Origin: Tetragonia tetragonoides
Lineage: Eukaryota; Streptophyta; Magnoliopsida; Caryophyllales; Aizoaceae
Assembly: GCA_038025085.1 (NCBI GenBank)
Contig: CM076154.1
Coordinates: 35,258,501-35,322,500, forward strand
Direction: 5' to 3'
Length of the DNA: 64,000 nt
The notes under the pieces were generated by a model that saw only the letters and a list, made by a program, of their open reading frames with translations, had not been told where the DNA came from and searched no databases. Positions 23,060 to 36,142 of the stretch are shown here, piece after piece. Position numbers and translations under genes: made by a program. Position 1 is the first letter of the stretch. Every line of letters begins with the position of its first letter.

Positions 23060-26000
23060 ATGGGAGATTATCTTGATAACTTGCGTGATAAAGAGGATTT
23101 ACTAAACGTAAGTTCGTAATTCCCCCTAAATTCAACCATTTTTGTTAAACTTAGTTTTCATCGTCTTCTTCGTTTAACTTAGTTGTATTGTTGAAAGTGA
23201 ATTTGAAATTGGTAGTTTTCGTCGTCTTTTTCGTTTAACTTAGTTGTATTGTTGAAAGTGAATTTGAAAATTCTAGATCTGAAAACGAATATGAACAGTA
23301 AGGCATAATATTGCCTAGAACATTGTGACGTTAGTTAGGTAGGAACAACGGTGGTTATTTATTTTAGCATGAAGTTGTAGCATTTAATAACCAAAACAAA
23401 CATATTTCTTAGTAACAACGTACTGCATGTATTATGTTACGTTGCGTAGTGTAGTACCAACAGAGATTTCAATGAGATTGATGCTTAGAATGTGTAGAGA
23501 TAGGAGTGGAAATGATTGCCTTCGTGCATGATTGTCTTCGTATATGATTGTCTTTGTAAATGAGTATCAAGAAACATTCAAATGAGTACGAAGCTTATAG
23601 AATGTGTAGAAAGTGTAGTGAACATGATTGAAGCTTAGAATGTGTAGAAATGTAGATGGTATTGTTATTTTGGTTGAAAATTGAATGATACATATGTTAG
23701 GATAAAGACATGATGCATATACTGAGTTAGTGCTTTGTATATCGGTCAATATAATTAGTAGATAATTTTTATACTTTGAACTTGGAACTTTTAACAAATA
23801 ATTTATTTTTTTTGGTAACATGGAAGACATTAAACGTCCAGAACCTGTAACAAATTATTAATTGGAGAACTAGTGCGTGCATACGTAATTGAAAACATTA
23901 GAATCAAGGTTTTTATGTTGTAAACATACAATGGGACAGACTTTGCGTTGCAAACAATAGAATAAACCTTATATTTGTATTTTACCCATGGACAGTGCAC
24001 GGAACTAGGAGTGGGTGTAATTGACCGTTCGGATAGTAGACATACGCAAGATGAAGTTCCCCTGTACAGCCGGCGGACGAAAGTACAACATGAGTCCTCG
24101 AACTACAGTGTCGGGCCTGGGAATGGCGAGAATATTACAAAAGAGGTAAGTGAGAAAACATAACAATTCACTGCATGCATCAGTCACAAGTATGAGTAAA
24201 AATGGGTTCATGCTAAGATTATGTACTTGATTTGGGCAGACACCAAAGGAACCAGGTGAGGAAGTATGGAGATTTGAAGATGCTTTTGAAGATGAATATG
24301 GAGAAAATGATGAGACAACAAGCATTATTGTGAACTTGAATGAGACCCCGACAAATGAGGTAAGGAACATTGCACCTGCGGCCGGGATGATATTTGATGA
24401 TCAACCCCATTTTGTGCAATATTGCCACGCATACGCCTACGAAATGGGATTTGAATTTCGTATAAGGTCGAACTGTTTATTACCTGGATTTAAAGAAAAA
24501 GGGATTACCAGAAGGAGGACTGGAACAAAGCAGCCAAAATATCACATGATGAAACACATAAGGTACGAGTGTAAACAGGCAGTAAAAGGGTGCAAATGTC
24601 GAGTTATTGGAGGGTTGAAAGAGAACAAATATGTTGAGGTAACGTTATGTGAGTTGGATCACAAACATAATGTAGACCCGTCAAATAGCAAGAGGATGTT
24701 AAACTTCAGGTATATAGACGATTATGTGATGAACAAATGTATGGAGCATGAAATGGCGGGCCTCCCAATTGCAAAGATTTTCAACACCATTCTCACTGAA
24801 AATGGAGGTTTTCATGAAAACCTAACATTCAATAGAAAAGACTTGAAGAACGCAATACATGCCTGGCGGAGACGAGAAGAAGTGGGCGGAGATGCTGCAA
24901 ACCTTCAAAAGTATTTTGCAAAGATGAAAAAGCAAAACGATCATTTCTACAGTGTAATTCAGACAGATGATGAGGGTCGGTTGAAAAATGTATTCTGGTC
25001 TGATGCAAGATCCAGGACAGCCAGTAGGTACTTTGGAGATACTATAACATTTGACACAACGTTCCTGTGCAATAAGTACCGCATGCCATTTGCTCCCTTT
25101 GTCAGAGTTAATCATCACGGATCATCAATTCTCCTAGCTGCAGGGCTGGTAACCCATGAAAACACGGACTCTTTTGCGTGGCTGTTCGCTCATTAGAAGT
25201 TGTGCATGGGGGAGGCTCCGAAGACTATACTTTCAGATCAAGACAAGGCGATAGTAGCAGCCATCAGAGAGGAGTTCCCTGATGCAAAGCATAGGCTATG
25301 CTTGTGGCACATTTTGCAAAATGCTACTAAAGCGTTGGGGCGACACGAAGACAATAAGAAGATTTATATTGCAATGAAAGCCACTGTGCATGATTGTATG
25401 ACAGAGGAAGAGTTCGATGAAGCATGGAAAAAAAGGTCACCGATTATTCTCTTGAAAATAACAAATGGGTTAACGAGGCGTATAGAATACGACAAGATTG
25501 GGTTCCGGGTTACTGGAGGGGTTGGTTTTGTGCTGGAATGTCTTCGACGCAGCGTAGTGAGGGAATGAATGCATTTGTAAAGGGTTACGTGGGCTTGAGC
25601 TCTGGTTTGATGAGATTTATTAAACAGTACGAGCAAGGACTAGAAAGGAAGGTTGAAGAAGAAAAGGAGCTGGATATGGAATCCAAGAACAGTCCTGTTA
25701 TATTGGATTCCAGTTTCTTGGTGGGGTCGGTGTTCCAACCTATATACACGAATGCAAAGTTGACAGAGATCAAGGGTGAGATAAATTTGCTGAGACTCAC
25801 AAACATGTCGAAGTTCTCTAGTGGAAGGTCAACTGTCGTTTACCATGCAAATGAGAAGTTGGTGAAAGCTCATTGGAAGAAAGAGCGCAAACACTACACG
25901 GTGACATTGAAAACGGATCTGGAAGATTACAAATGCTCATGCAGGCTTTTTGAATTTACGAGAGTGCTGTGCAAGCACTTAATTGGCGCTTTTGACATGG

Positions 26001-27308
26001 AGGAAGTTCATCGTATACATGAAAGATATATCCTTGACAGATGGAGGAGGGACATTGAGAGGCAGTATACAAAAATCACTGCCGGTCTGCATGATCCCAT
26101 TCAAGCTGAACGTGTGAAGAATTTGCAAAAGATTAAGCATTTAAACAATTACATGCAGACTCTTGCAATGGTTAACGACAAGACGCATGAATGTTTTAGC
26201 AAAGCATCAGTTGATTTTTGCAAGAAGCTGGAGGAGTTAGGAAGAGTTAGTTCTCGTTTCACTTCCTGGAATCAAGACTCCGCAGGACCTCCATCAAGCG
26301 TTTTTGGGAAGTCTATAATTCGTCCAAGCCAAGACCCTCAGACGGAGCCTGTAGAGGAAAACGAAGCGCTTGCAAAAGACCCTCAGACGGAGCCTGTAGA
26401 GGAAAACGAAGTGCTTGCGAAAGACCCTGTAGTGCTAGTTAGACAGGGGAGGCTGCCACAAGGTTGGAATAGAAACCCTTCGGAACCGAAAAGAAAAACA
26501 CCTGGACAGTCAAGTGGGAACGCTGGCAAATACAATCAAAACAAAAGGGGCAAACGAACTGCGTCGAATGATGGAAGAAGTGAAATCATCAATGTGAGTC
26601 TATCTAGTAGCTATTAACAGCCTGATCAATGTTTAACTATACCCCCTATACAATTCTTAAATACACTGTATTAATATGATTAATAAGAATTGGATCTGTG
26701 TTTTGTAGGACTCACAGACTCATAGTTGCACTCCTGGAACGATCCACATCAATCTCATTACACGTTCAAAGGAACAAAGTTATTTGCCCCCGTCGTGGCC
26801 GGAATCCAGCAACTCTAGACCCGACCCTCAACAGTGCACAACTGCAAAGGGACCGGGTCAACTACCACTGTCCTTGGATGAAATATCGAACATGATCGTA
26901 CAAGGTGGGCGGTCAACAGTTCAAGAGAACGGGAATGAGTTATTGCCCCAATGTGGTCCTTTCAGAGGTTTTTCCCAATTGCCATTGTTTGCACCTTCGG
27001 CATTTACAGCATTCAAACAATGGAATGGATGTGGATCCTCAATGTCCCGGCAACAGATGCAGTTCCCTCTTTTTCGCACACCGGATTTTCCTCCCAAGAA
27101 TCCTACAATTGTACCAAATCAAGGTAACCGGTACTTAGTCGTTGAAGATGTGAAAATTGAACCATCACAACAGGTGCCAACTATATGCCGCCGCTACGGC
27201 AATGACATACCTCCTCCTGTTTCCCAACCCTCGACAAACACACCCAAACATGCACTTGTTGTGAATACTACATCCGATGCCTTGAAGGACAAGTTTATCC
27301 GGCTTTAA
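23060..27308 (+). pseudogene. FAR1-related sequence / MULE-type transposase gene, decayed
   Basis: Exons 23060-23107 (MGDYLDNL), 23996-24145, 24240-26593 and 26709-27308 are phase-compatible. The large exon shows a FAR1 DNA-binding domain (FVQYCHAYAYEMGFEFRIRS with Cys and His ligands), a MULE domain (TFDTTFLCNKYRMPFAPFV; LSDQDKAI; HRLCLWHILQN; Glu in STQRSEGMNAFVKG) and a SWIM finger (YKCSCRLFEFTRVLCKHLIG). Two lesions were seen: an in-frame TAG at 25194-25196 after FAWLFAH, and a frameshift in the A run near 25430, after which translation resumes in another frame. A 15-residue repeat DPQTEPVEENEALAK occurs twice near 26333-26420. FAR1/FRS proteins are transcription factors domesticated from MULE transposases; with no terminal repeats found, I cannot say whether this was a host FRS gene or an element gene. 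Confidence 0.8.
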
Positions 27309-27901
27309 GACCACTCTTTATTCAGCAACCGTCATCGTTGGTAGATGGGAATACAATCTGTTTTTGCGTTACCCGAATGTTAGAAATGACCGACTCTATA
27401 TAGATTGTTAGATTAGACTTCTATTGTTTTGCAAACATTCCCAATGCGGGAATGTGGTTATGATGGGAGAACTGGAATTATTATGATGAACTATTATTAA
27501 TCCAGACTTTTGTTGATGCGAAAAAGCTTCTAATTCGTTTCCAGTACGGTATTCTATTTTCACTGGAACAACAATTTTCAATATATAGAAACTAAGGATA
27601 CATATTTTCATTGTGAGTATAAAATATCGATTTGCGTAGGAACAACGCCAGCAATATTTGCTGTATTTTGAAAGGGTAAAATTAATAATATTCACTAACG
27701 CATAAGTACTGCTATATTAAAAGATTACGGGTTCGAAAATGAAAATAGGAGGAATACAAGTATTAAACCTTCCTTCTATATCCTCTTATCTTGCCGGTGA
27801 AAGCTAGGGTTTGTTGTTGGAAGGAAGCTACAATTTTTCATCTGAAGGGAGCTACAGTTAATGAACCACTTCAAGCTCACAGAAAAAGCGTGGATTTCCT
27901 T
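27309..27901. other. Intergenic, no gene recognised
   Basis: AT-rich spacer between the FAR1-type pseudogene and the GRF zinc-finger gene. It should contain the 3' end of the former and the leader of the latter. No elements were recognised. Confidence 0.45.
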
Positions 27902-28601
27902 ATGGATCCTCAGTCCATGAGTACCAGCAAGGACAACAGCAGCAAGGGGGTAAGTGAAATAGGTGGTCTCCTAATAATTGGGCATTCCATTGATTTTCTT
28001 TGTCCAATTTTACTCCTCCTTCAGTTGGGTGCTTATAAAATGATTCAATATCCCCTGTTCAAGGTCCAGGGTATGTGAAGTAGGCATTTAACTCTCGATT
28101 ATTATATCCACGCATCCTTGGAGTCAATTAAGTTGGAAAAAGCTGTGTAACAGCAAGGAGGTAAATCCACTTGGGTGGTCTTTAAAATGTGCTTTCAATT
28201 TAATGTTTTAATTGTTGTAGGGTAAGGGAGGGTCATGTGCTTTCAACAAGTTCCGCAGCATAAATAAGTGGAATTCAGTTGGAAGAAGGTTGAAGGGACC
28301 TGAATTGTGCAAGTGTGGCCTTGAAATGGATTTTCTAACTACTGGCACCGACGAAAATTGCGGAAGGCGGTTCCAAACATGTCCTAGAAGTAACCCTTGT
28401 AGCCAATTCTCGTGGTATGATGATCCATTATGTGAAACTTCATCCAAACTTCTTCCTTTAATGAGGGATGAGATGCTTGAGATGAGAGATACTCTTGTTG
28501 TTAGAGATACCTTGATTTCAGGCTACGAGCGACAGATTAGGAAGTGTAATGAGAAAATTGCGAAGCTCAAGGAGAAAATTCAAGGGGATAAAAGGAACTG
28601 A
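27902..28601 (+). CDS. Small GRF-type zinc-finger protein
   Basis: Exons 27902-27949 (MDPQSMSTSKDNSSKG) and 28221-28601 join in phase 0 across a GT-AG intron to give 142 residues. The zinc finger reads LCKCGLEMDFLTTGTDENCG then RRFQTCPRSNPCSQFSWYD, the Cx-C...GRRF..C...C.F.W.D pattern of GRF domains, which bind nucleic acid. The C-terminus (LLPLMRDEMLEMRDTLVVRD ... KIAKLKEKIQ) looks coiled-coil. Small GRF proteins are numerous in plants and often lie near transposons. It follows the FAR1-type pseudogene on the same strand by 593 bp, so it may belong to the same element, but that is unproven. Confidence 0.7.
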
Positions 28602-29647
28602 ACCTTGCTTGCTTCTACTAATTAGGTAGGGTTCCGCAAACATCGGCGTCGTTGTATGTTATGTATTGAAAACTTATGTATCGAAAACTCATGTATTACT
28701 ATTATGTTTTCTCTTAGGCTGTTAATTAGCCCGGTAATTTTTGGTTTGCTGTATTGAATTTGAATGGAAACCATATGCAATTCTGTATGAATTTAAAACC
28801 TCATTGGAAGGCAGTGTTAAGTATTGACACCCTTGTTCTATACTTGTACGTCAAACCTTATTATATTTATGACAATTTCCTTAGGAACAATGCATAACAA
28901 CATGTAATACAAAAGTGTCCTAAAAATTACTCATGTGAATAGCATTACAAAAGTGTGTAAAGGTTACACAATATACATAAACTACTATGTTTGAAGCCCT
29001 ATCGATAAGGTATAGCTACCACCTTCCTCCCTCCCTGCAAGCGACACATTATAGCATGAAAAAGGGAAGATGGCAAGATGAGCATTACATGCATAGCTGA
29101 TGGCCCTGAAATATGGACCTGAAATAATGCACTATGGGAATAATATCATCTTGAACATAGACTCTATTTGAACAATCAAAGTCCTTGCAAATGCTCACAC
29201 TAAAACAGCACACAGGAGCATTGCTTTAGGGAGCACAATAAGTGAGTAAATGCAATAATAGAGGACACCCTTACGACTAGTGAGTCTCATCATCGTACAT
29301 AATGCATAATAATCCTCATATAAGGAGGGAGTTACAACTTACAGGAGACAAGAAATTCACACCACAACCAGGGTAGGGGAGGCACATTCCAAATATAACT
29401 CGGTTCCTTAACCAATTTACAACCTACACATCCTAAATAGCTCCTCCACGGTTGCGTTAGGACAGTCTTCAACACACGGGCTGGCCAACGAAACTGATTA
29501 CGTTTACATAGCCTGTTTGACTTACAGAAGATGGTCAAAGTAATACGAACCACAAAAGTAAGGAACCTGCTGCTTCTTCGCCATATGATAGGTCTAAGCA
29601 AACGTTCAATACAACATATAAGCATATTTAGAATATGTCTTGAGTCA

Positions 29648-30946
29648 TCAGACATTACACGGAGAAATTAAACTTGGAACATAACTTACAACATACTTTA
29701 TTTCGTGGCCTGCAAGAGCTGCATCAGGGAAATGAAATGTAGGGGGGTCTTTACTTGGATCAACAACAATCAATAAAAATTGGCGCCAACGTTCTCCCCG
29801 TATGCGTCTGCAACTTAGCAATACACGTACCAAGACATTGCAATTAGGCAAAAACCCGAGTAATTCATAACGCTCACCCCATTGAATGCATTGAGACCTA
29901 AGCCCCATCAATTTTCTAACACGCATACCCATATCCAAACAACCTGTCTCCAATCTAACCTTATACAACAACTTCCAACAATCCCATTTACCACATTCTT
30001 CTAAATTCTACATATCTATATAAAGATGCGTAGCGGGTTTATCCATTGATAGCTGGCAAATAGCAAGACTGTCTTGCCCTATGATCCCAAGTGATGGTTC
30101 CATATTACAATATACGTCTCTCTGATCAGTATTATGATCATTTATCTGTTTCAGATTTGATACCCTTTCAAATACTTCTTGAACCAGATCAAACTTAACT
30201 AAAGAACAATTAGGATTACCGTCATATTTTTCAGTATTAACAATCCAATACAGAGCCTCTCTGAAGCTAACACTCGTTGATGGATCATAGGAAGGATAGT
30301 GATGATGAAAAGCTTCTTGAAAACTACTCTTATCTAATTCCCTCCATTCATTATTATCACTCTTCAATGAGGTCATAAAAAGTTGATGCTTCTTGGTTTT
30401 TCCAGACCTTGTGTCGTATTTTAGCAACAGAAGTTTGTAGTCAAAAACTGAGGGAACAAAGCCAAACCCAAATACGCGACTGCTTTCACCATATACACAA
30501 CCGGAGAACACAAGTACCCGGCGTTGCTTGGTGACCGGGTTCAAAACCACGATTTCACCCAAGTTGTTGTTATCAAAGCATATCAGTCCATGACATGAGC
30601 CATGAGGCTGACAAAGGTAACAGTGTTCCACAGGAATGAAGCTACTTTTATCGAAGGTACTACTAATGACGCCATTGTTGTTGTCGTGTTTGACAGTGAG
30701 GGATATCAAACCCTTTTCAATATCGTATGCAAGGAGAGATGATGATGAGAGTGGTTTACAAATTGAGAAATTGAGAAGGCTTTTTCGAAATAAAGGGTTT
30801 GAGATTAAGGAATGCCAATTTTTGCAAACTAACTGAGAACGACCCAGTGATTTAACTGGCAATCGGAGCAATATGTCAGTGATTAACTCATCGGGCAAGG
30901 AGCACCCAAAATTATTGGGGATATTTATCCTGTTTCCACATTCCAT
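29648..30946 (-). pseudogene. F-box protein with F-box-associated domain (FB1), one nonsense codon
   Basis: A single-exon frame starts at [18 protein letters not shown]; two upstream in-frame codons are not conserved in FB2, so this ATG is preferred. The F-box follows: [20 protein letters not shown] then [20 protein letters not shown]. An F-box-associated domain follows, with GSCHGLICF, EIVVLNPVTKQRRVL, FGFGFVPSVFDYKLL and SFREALYWIV. The frame would give about 432 residues but is cut by TAG at 30008-30010, where FB2 has Trp (LYIDMW). Downstream sequence to 29648 (ending SYVPSLISPCNV) stays in frame. Intact members act as substrate receptors of SCF ubiquitin ligases. A shortened protein of about 312 residues remains possible. 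Confidence 0.8.
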
Positions 30947-32464
30947 TTTGTTTTCTCTATATACGTTCACTAACAAATAACCCACTCACAAATTTAAAGC
31001 TCTTCCTCTCTTCAGATCGCCACAACGTAGCTCAAGAAATTAAACCTGTTAACAAAAAAGCAGCATAGGATTAAGAAATAATCAGTCATTTCAACATTAT
31101 ATAACACAACGTGTGCAGGGGTGGAAAAAAGGATGAGGGGAGGACAACGAGATGGATGAAAATGAATAAATGATTCACATAAACTTGAAAGAGTCACAAC
31201 TTCTATGACAGCTATTGGCAAAGGGAAATCACTAAGAATGCACAAACCATTACAGATATGCATACATTGCATAGAACTACCATAGCAGTATCTGATTGTA
31301 AAATGGAATAACCCACTTAAGTGACCCTCCCAAATACTCCGAGCATCTCAAAACTAGGAGTACCCACACAAGTTCCAATGGTTCTTGATACTTTAGAAAA
31401 CGATTAATCCACTAACCAACTTTCTGGGTAATATTCAGAGCAAGAAAGCAATTTCATGAAACACAGAAGGAAAACTAAAAAAACACAACCAGATGTAAAG
31501 ATAGCATGTTGGGAAGGAGACTGGGAGCCATATGCTCTCTCCTGAGCATATAGCAAGCCATATCACAAACTGTATAATGCCACAAAACCCAACTCATTTG
31601 CATACCCATTTCATGTTATTCAAAAATACACAGCCATATAAATGAACTAAGGAGGCACACAATACAAAAGCACACAATAATCAAAATTTTAATTCAGGCT
31701 ATGGTTTATTAATCAGGCCCTCTACCAAACATACAAGATATTGAGAGAGAAAGGACACATCAAAGGACATAATTGCTTCCAATTTATAAATGAATTCGAG
31801 CTTCAACCAATATTATTAGTACTTTACAGCCAATATAAATAAATAAAAAGAACACAAACTCCAATCGCGTGCCGTTAGGGAGAAGGGAGAACCCAGATGA
31901 TGATTGCACCTTTGGATTTCGAATTCGATGAGTGAAAATCCTAAGCAGCCATTGTTCTTGCTTTGATGTAGAATAGAGAATGTGAGAGGAGGGAGAGAGG
32001 AAGCGTTATTCCAGAGAGAGAAAATGAAGAGCAAAGGTTAAGAAGTGGAATGCATTTAGTGCAATGTTCGGATGAGAGAGAAAAAAGCTTTGAACAGTAG
32101 GGAATTATAAGGGGACAAGGTTGTTTGAGTTTGCTTAATTACTGTGGAAATAAGCTCCAAATTCTAACTACATTCACACGATTATTCTGTTTAAAGCCTT
32201 TTGTTTGTTCTTGTTTGACCATTTTCATAGGAACAACCCATCATGAGCTGGAAGAAAGGAGTCGCTAGGTACAGTAGGGCCTTAACAAAATGCATGTCAC
32301 TAAAATATCTTCTCTGAATAGCAATTGCAAAAATGTGTCAATTTACACAAATAAACATGATAGAAATGTTTAACAAGGGAACAACCACATTCACTCAAAT
32401 CAGATTTAACGAGGGTACTGTACGAGGCATATATATGCACGTGAATGTTTCGTGTTTTTCCAAA
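30947..32464. other. Upstream/leader region of FB1, no gene recognised
   Basis: No protein gene was seen. The stretch 31800-32050, with gagagaggagggagagaggaa-like purine runs on the plus strand, is repeated near 35460-35710, 49880-50110 and 52500-52760, each upstream of an FB copy. It is probably a shared promoter or 5' leader of the F-box family. Confidence 0.5.
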
Positions 32465-32788
32465 TTAACCTCCGATGACTTCTAACGCCTTCTTAAGTAC
32501 TTTCCTAGACCTCATGTTTAGGTAAGCCGCCAAGGCTTCTCGAATTTGTTGAATGCGGTTTGCATCGACATGCTGGAGACATAATCATTTACATAAACAA
32601 CTAATTAGAATTACATCGAAATTAGAAAATACAAAGAAAAGAAAGGTGAAAGTCATATGATACCTCAAGTCAACAAACGCCCGTCCAACTAAGCCGAAAG
32701 CAACAAAATGTTCAAGAAGCCACAACATGACGTGTACTCCAGAGTCTTTCTGTTTATTGGCATTCGTTAAAGGAGTGTCATAGGAGGG
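32465..32788 (-). pseudogene. Truncated 3' fragment of an X1-type gene
   Basis: Matches the last exon of X1 (stop at 32465-32467; the exon shows an internal loss around 32518) and part of the preceding exon, including the DSGVHV-like region, then stops abruptly at 32788. A copy lies at 50535-50858. It is a by-product of the unequal duplication that created FB1 and FB2. Confidence 0.7.
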
Positions 32789-33643
32789 CAGTGTTAAGTA
32801 TTGACACCCTTGTTCTATACTTTTACGTAAAGCCTTATTTTATTTATGACAATTTCCTTAGGAACAATGCATCACAAAATGTATTACAAAAGTGTCATAA
32901 AAATTACTCATGTCAATAGCATTAAAAAGTGTGTAAATGTTACACAATATACATAAACTACTCTGTTTGAAGCTCTGTCGTAACTGGTAAGGTATAGCTA
33001 CCACCTTCCTCCCTCCCTGCAAGCGACACATTATTGCATGAAAAAGGGAAGATGGCAAGATGAGCATTACATTCATAACTGATGGCGCTGAACTAAGGGG
33101 TCAAGACTCGCCCAATGCACAATGGGAATAATATAATCTTGAACACAGACTCCATTTGAACAATCAAACTCCTTGTAAATGCTAACACGAAAGCAGCACA
33201 CAGGAGCATTGGTTTAGGGAGCACAATAAGTGAGTAAATGCAAAAGAGGACACCCTTGCGATTAATGAGTCTCATCATCTTACATAATCCATAGTCCTCA
33301 TATAAGGAGGGAGTTACAACTTACAAGAGATAACAAATTCACACCACAACCAGGGGAGGGGAGGCACATTCCAAATATAACTCGGTTCCTTAGCCATTTT
33401 ACAGATGTTTATGATATCCTACACATCCTAAATAGCTCCTCCACGGTTTTGTTCGGACAGTCTTCAGCATCAAGGGGTGGCCAACGAAACTGATTACGTT
33501 TACATAGCCTATTTGACTTACAGGAGATGGTCAAAGTAATAAGAACAACATAAGTAAGGAACCTGCTGCTTCTTCGCCATATGATAGGTCTAAGCAAACT
33601 TTCAATAGAACAGATAAACGTATTTAGAATATGTCTTGAGTAA

Positions 33644-34938
33644 TCAGACATTACAAGGAGAAATTAAACTTGGAACATAACTTACAACATCCTTTATTTC
33701 GTGGCCTGCGAGAGCTGCATCAGGGAAATGAAATGTAGGGGGGTCTTTACTTGGATCAACAACAAGCAACAAAAAATGGTACCAATCTGCCCGTCTGCTT
33801 ATACAATTTAGCAATACACGTACCAAGACCTTGCCATTAGGCAAAAACCCAAGTAATTCATAACGCTCACCCCATTGAATGCATTGAGACCTAAGCCTCA
33901 TCAATTTTATAACACGCATACCTAAATCCAAACAACTTGTCTCCAACCTAACCTTATACAACAACTTCCAACGATCCCATTTACCACATTCTTCTAAATT
34001 CCACATATCTATATAAAGATGCATAGCGAGTTTATCGGATGCTAGCTGGCAAATAGCAAGACTGTCTTGCCCTATGATACCAAGTGATTCTTCCATATAA
34101 CAATAACCTCTATATGATTATTATTATGATCATTTATCTGTTTCAGATTTGATACCCTTTCAAATACTTCTTCAACCAGATCAAACTTAACTAAAGAACA
34201 ATTTGGATTACCTTCATATTTTTCAGGATCAACAATCCAATACAAAGCCTCTCTGAAGCTAACACTCATTAATGAATCATAGGAAGGATAGTGATGATGA
34301 AAAGCTTCTTGAAAACTACTCTTATCTAATTCCTTCCACTCATTATTATCACTCTTCAATGAGGTCACAAAAAGTTGATGATTATCGGTTTGTCCAAACC
34401 TTGTGTCGTATTTTAGCAACAGAAGTTTGTAGTCAAAAACTGAGGGAACAAAGCCAAACCCAGATACGCGACTGTATTGACCCAATACACAGCCGGAAAA
34501 CACAAGTACACGGCGTTGCTTAGTGACCGTGTTCAAAACCACGATTTCACCCAAGTGTTTGTTTTTAAAGCATATCAGTCCATGACATGAGCCATGAGGC
34601 TCACAAAGGTCAGAGTGTTCCACAGGAATGAAGCTACTTTTATCAAAGGTACTACTCATGACGCCATTGTTGTTGTCGTGTTTGACAGTGAGGGATATCA
34701 AACCGTTTTCATTATCTTATGCAAGGAGAGACGATGATGAGAGTGGTTTACAAATTGAGAAATTGAGAAGGCTTTTTCGAAATAAAGGGTTTGAGATTAA
34801 GGAATGCCAATTTTTGCAAACTAACTGAAATCGGCCAAGTGATTTAACTGGCAATCGGAGCAATATTTCAGTGATTACCTCGTCGGGCAAGGAGCACCCA
34901 AAATTATTGGGGATATTTATCCTGTTTCTACATTCCAT
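33644..34938 (-). pseudogene. F-box protein (FB2), one nonsense codon and one frameshift
   Basis: Paralogue of FB1 in the second 4-kb unit. It starts [18 protein letters not shown], and the F-box reads [23 protein letters not shown] at 34717-34719 replaces the Tyr codon of LLAYDIEKG. Near 34105 two bases present in the other copies are missing, which shifts the frame (HIEV then YMEESLGIIGQDS). The F-box-associated part continues cleanly to 33644, ending SYVPSLISPCNV. It keeps the Trp codon that is a stop in FB1. Confidence 0.8.
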
Positions 34939-36142
34939 TTTGTTTTCTCTATATACGTTCAGTAACAAATAACCAACTCACAAATTTAAAGCTCTTTCTC
35001 TCTTCACATCACCACAACAAAGCTGAAGAAATGAAACCTGTTAAGAAAACAGCAGCAGAGGATCAAGAAATAATCAGTCATTTTAACATTATATAAAGGG
35101 GTTGAAAAAATGATGAGGGGAAGACAAAGAGATGGATGAAAATGAATAAATGATGTAAAGATAACATGTTGCTTGGGAAGGAGACTGGGAGCCATATGCT
35201 CTCTCCTGAGCATATAGCAACCCATATCACAAACTGTATAATGCCACAAAACCCAACTCATTTGCATACCCATTTCATGTTATTCAAAAATACACAGCCA
35301 TATAAACGAAACAAAGAAGGCACACAATACAAAAGGAGACAATAATCAAAATTACATTCAGGCTACGGTTTATTAATCAGATTCAACCAAACATACAAGA
35401 TATTCAGAGAGAAAGGACACATCAAAGGACATAATTGCTTCCAATTTATAAACGAATTCGAGCTTCAACCAATATTATTAGTACTTTACAGCCAATATAA
35501 ATAAATAAAAAGAACACAAACTCCAATCGCGTGCCGTTAGGGAGAAGGGAGAACCCAGATGATGATTGCGCCTTTGGATTTCGAATTCGATGAGCGAAAA
35601 TCCTAAGCAGCCATTGTTCTTGCTTTGATGTAGAATAGAGAATGTGAGAGGAGGGAGAGAAAAAGCGTTATTCCAGAGAGAGAAAATGAAGAGCAAAGGT
35701 TAAGAAGTGGAGTGCATTTAGTGCAATGTTCGGATGAGAGAGAAAAAAGCTTTGAACAATAGTGAATTATAAGGGGACAAGGTTGTTGGAGTTTGCTTAA
35801 TTAGTGTGAAAAAAAGCTCCATATTCTAACTACGTTCACACGATTTTTCTGTTTAAAGCATTTAGTTTGTTCATTTTTGACCATTTTCATAGGAACAACG
35901 CATCATGAACTGGAAGAAAGGAGTCCCTAGGTACAGTAGTGCCTTAACAAAATGCATGTCACCAAAATATCTCTTCTCAATACCAATTGCAAAAGTGTGT
36001 CAATTTACACAATAAACATGGTAGAAATGTTTAATGAGGGAACAACCACATTCACTCAAATCAGATATGGTAACAGAATATTACATAGTTCTGTACAGCA
36101 CGAGGCATATATATACACGTGAATGTTCCGTGTTTTTCCAAA
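34939..36142. other. Upstream/leader region of FB2, no gene recognised
   Basis: Shorter than the FB1 upstream region because a stretch matching about 31180-31490 is absent. It holds the shared purine-rich leader near 35460-35710. Confidence 0.45.

Larger units (their letters stand above)
28812..32788. repeat. Tandem unit T1 (about 4 kb): FB1, its upstream region and an X1 3' fragment
   Basis: The phrase ggcagtgttaagtattgaca occurs at 28811-28830 and again at 32788-32807, after which the sequence repeats with scattered differences and small indels. The right border cuts an exon of the X1 family: X1-like sequence stops at aaaggagtgtca, next to the start of the second unit. T2 begins at 32789. 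Confidence 0.75.

Noticed and set aside
29332..29655. Extra downstream exon or separate small gene after FB1 (also at 33409 and 51464)
   Set aside because: Conserved only because the whole unit is duplicated; the FB frame already ends with a typical SYVPSLISP-like tail, and the open frame has no recognisable domain.
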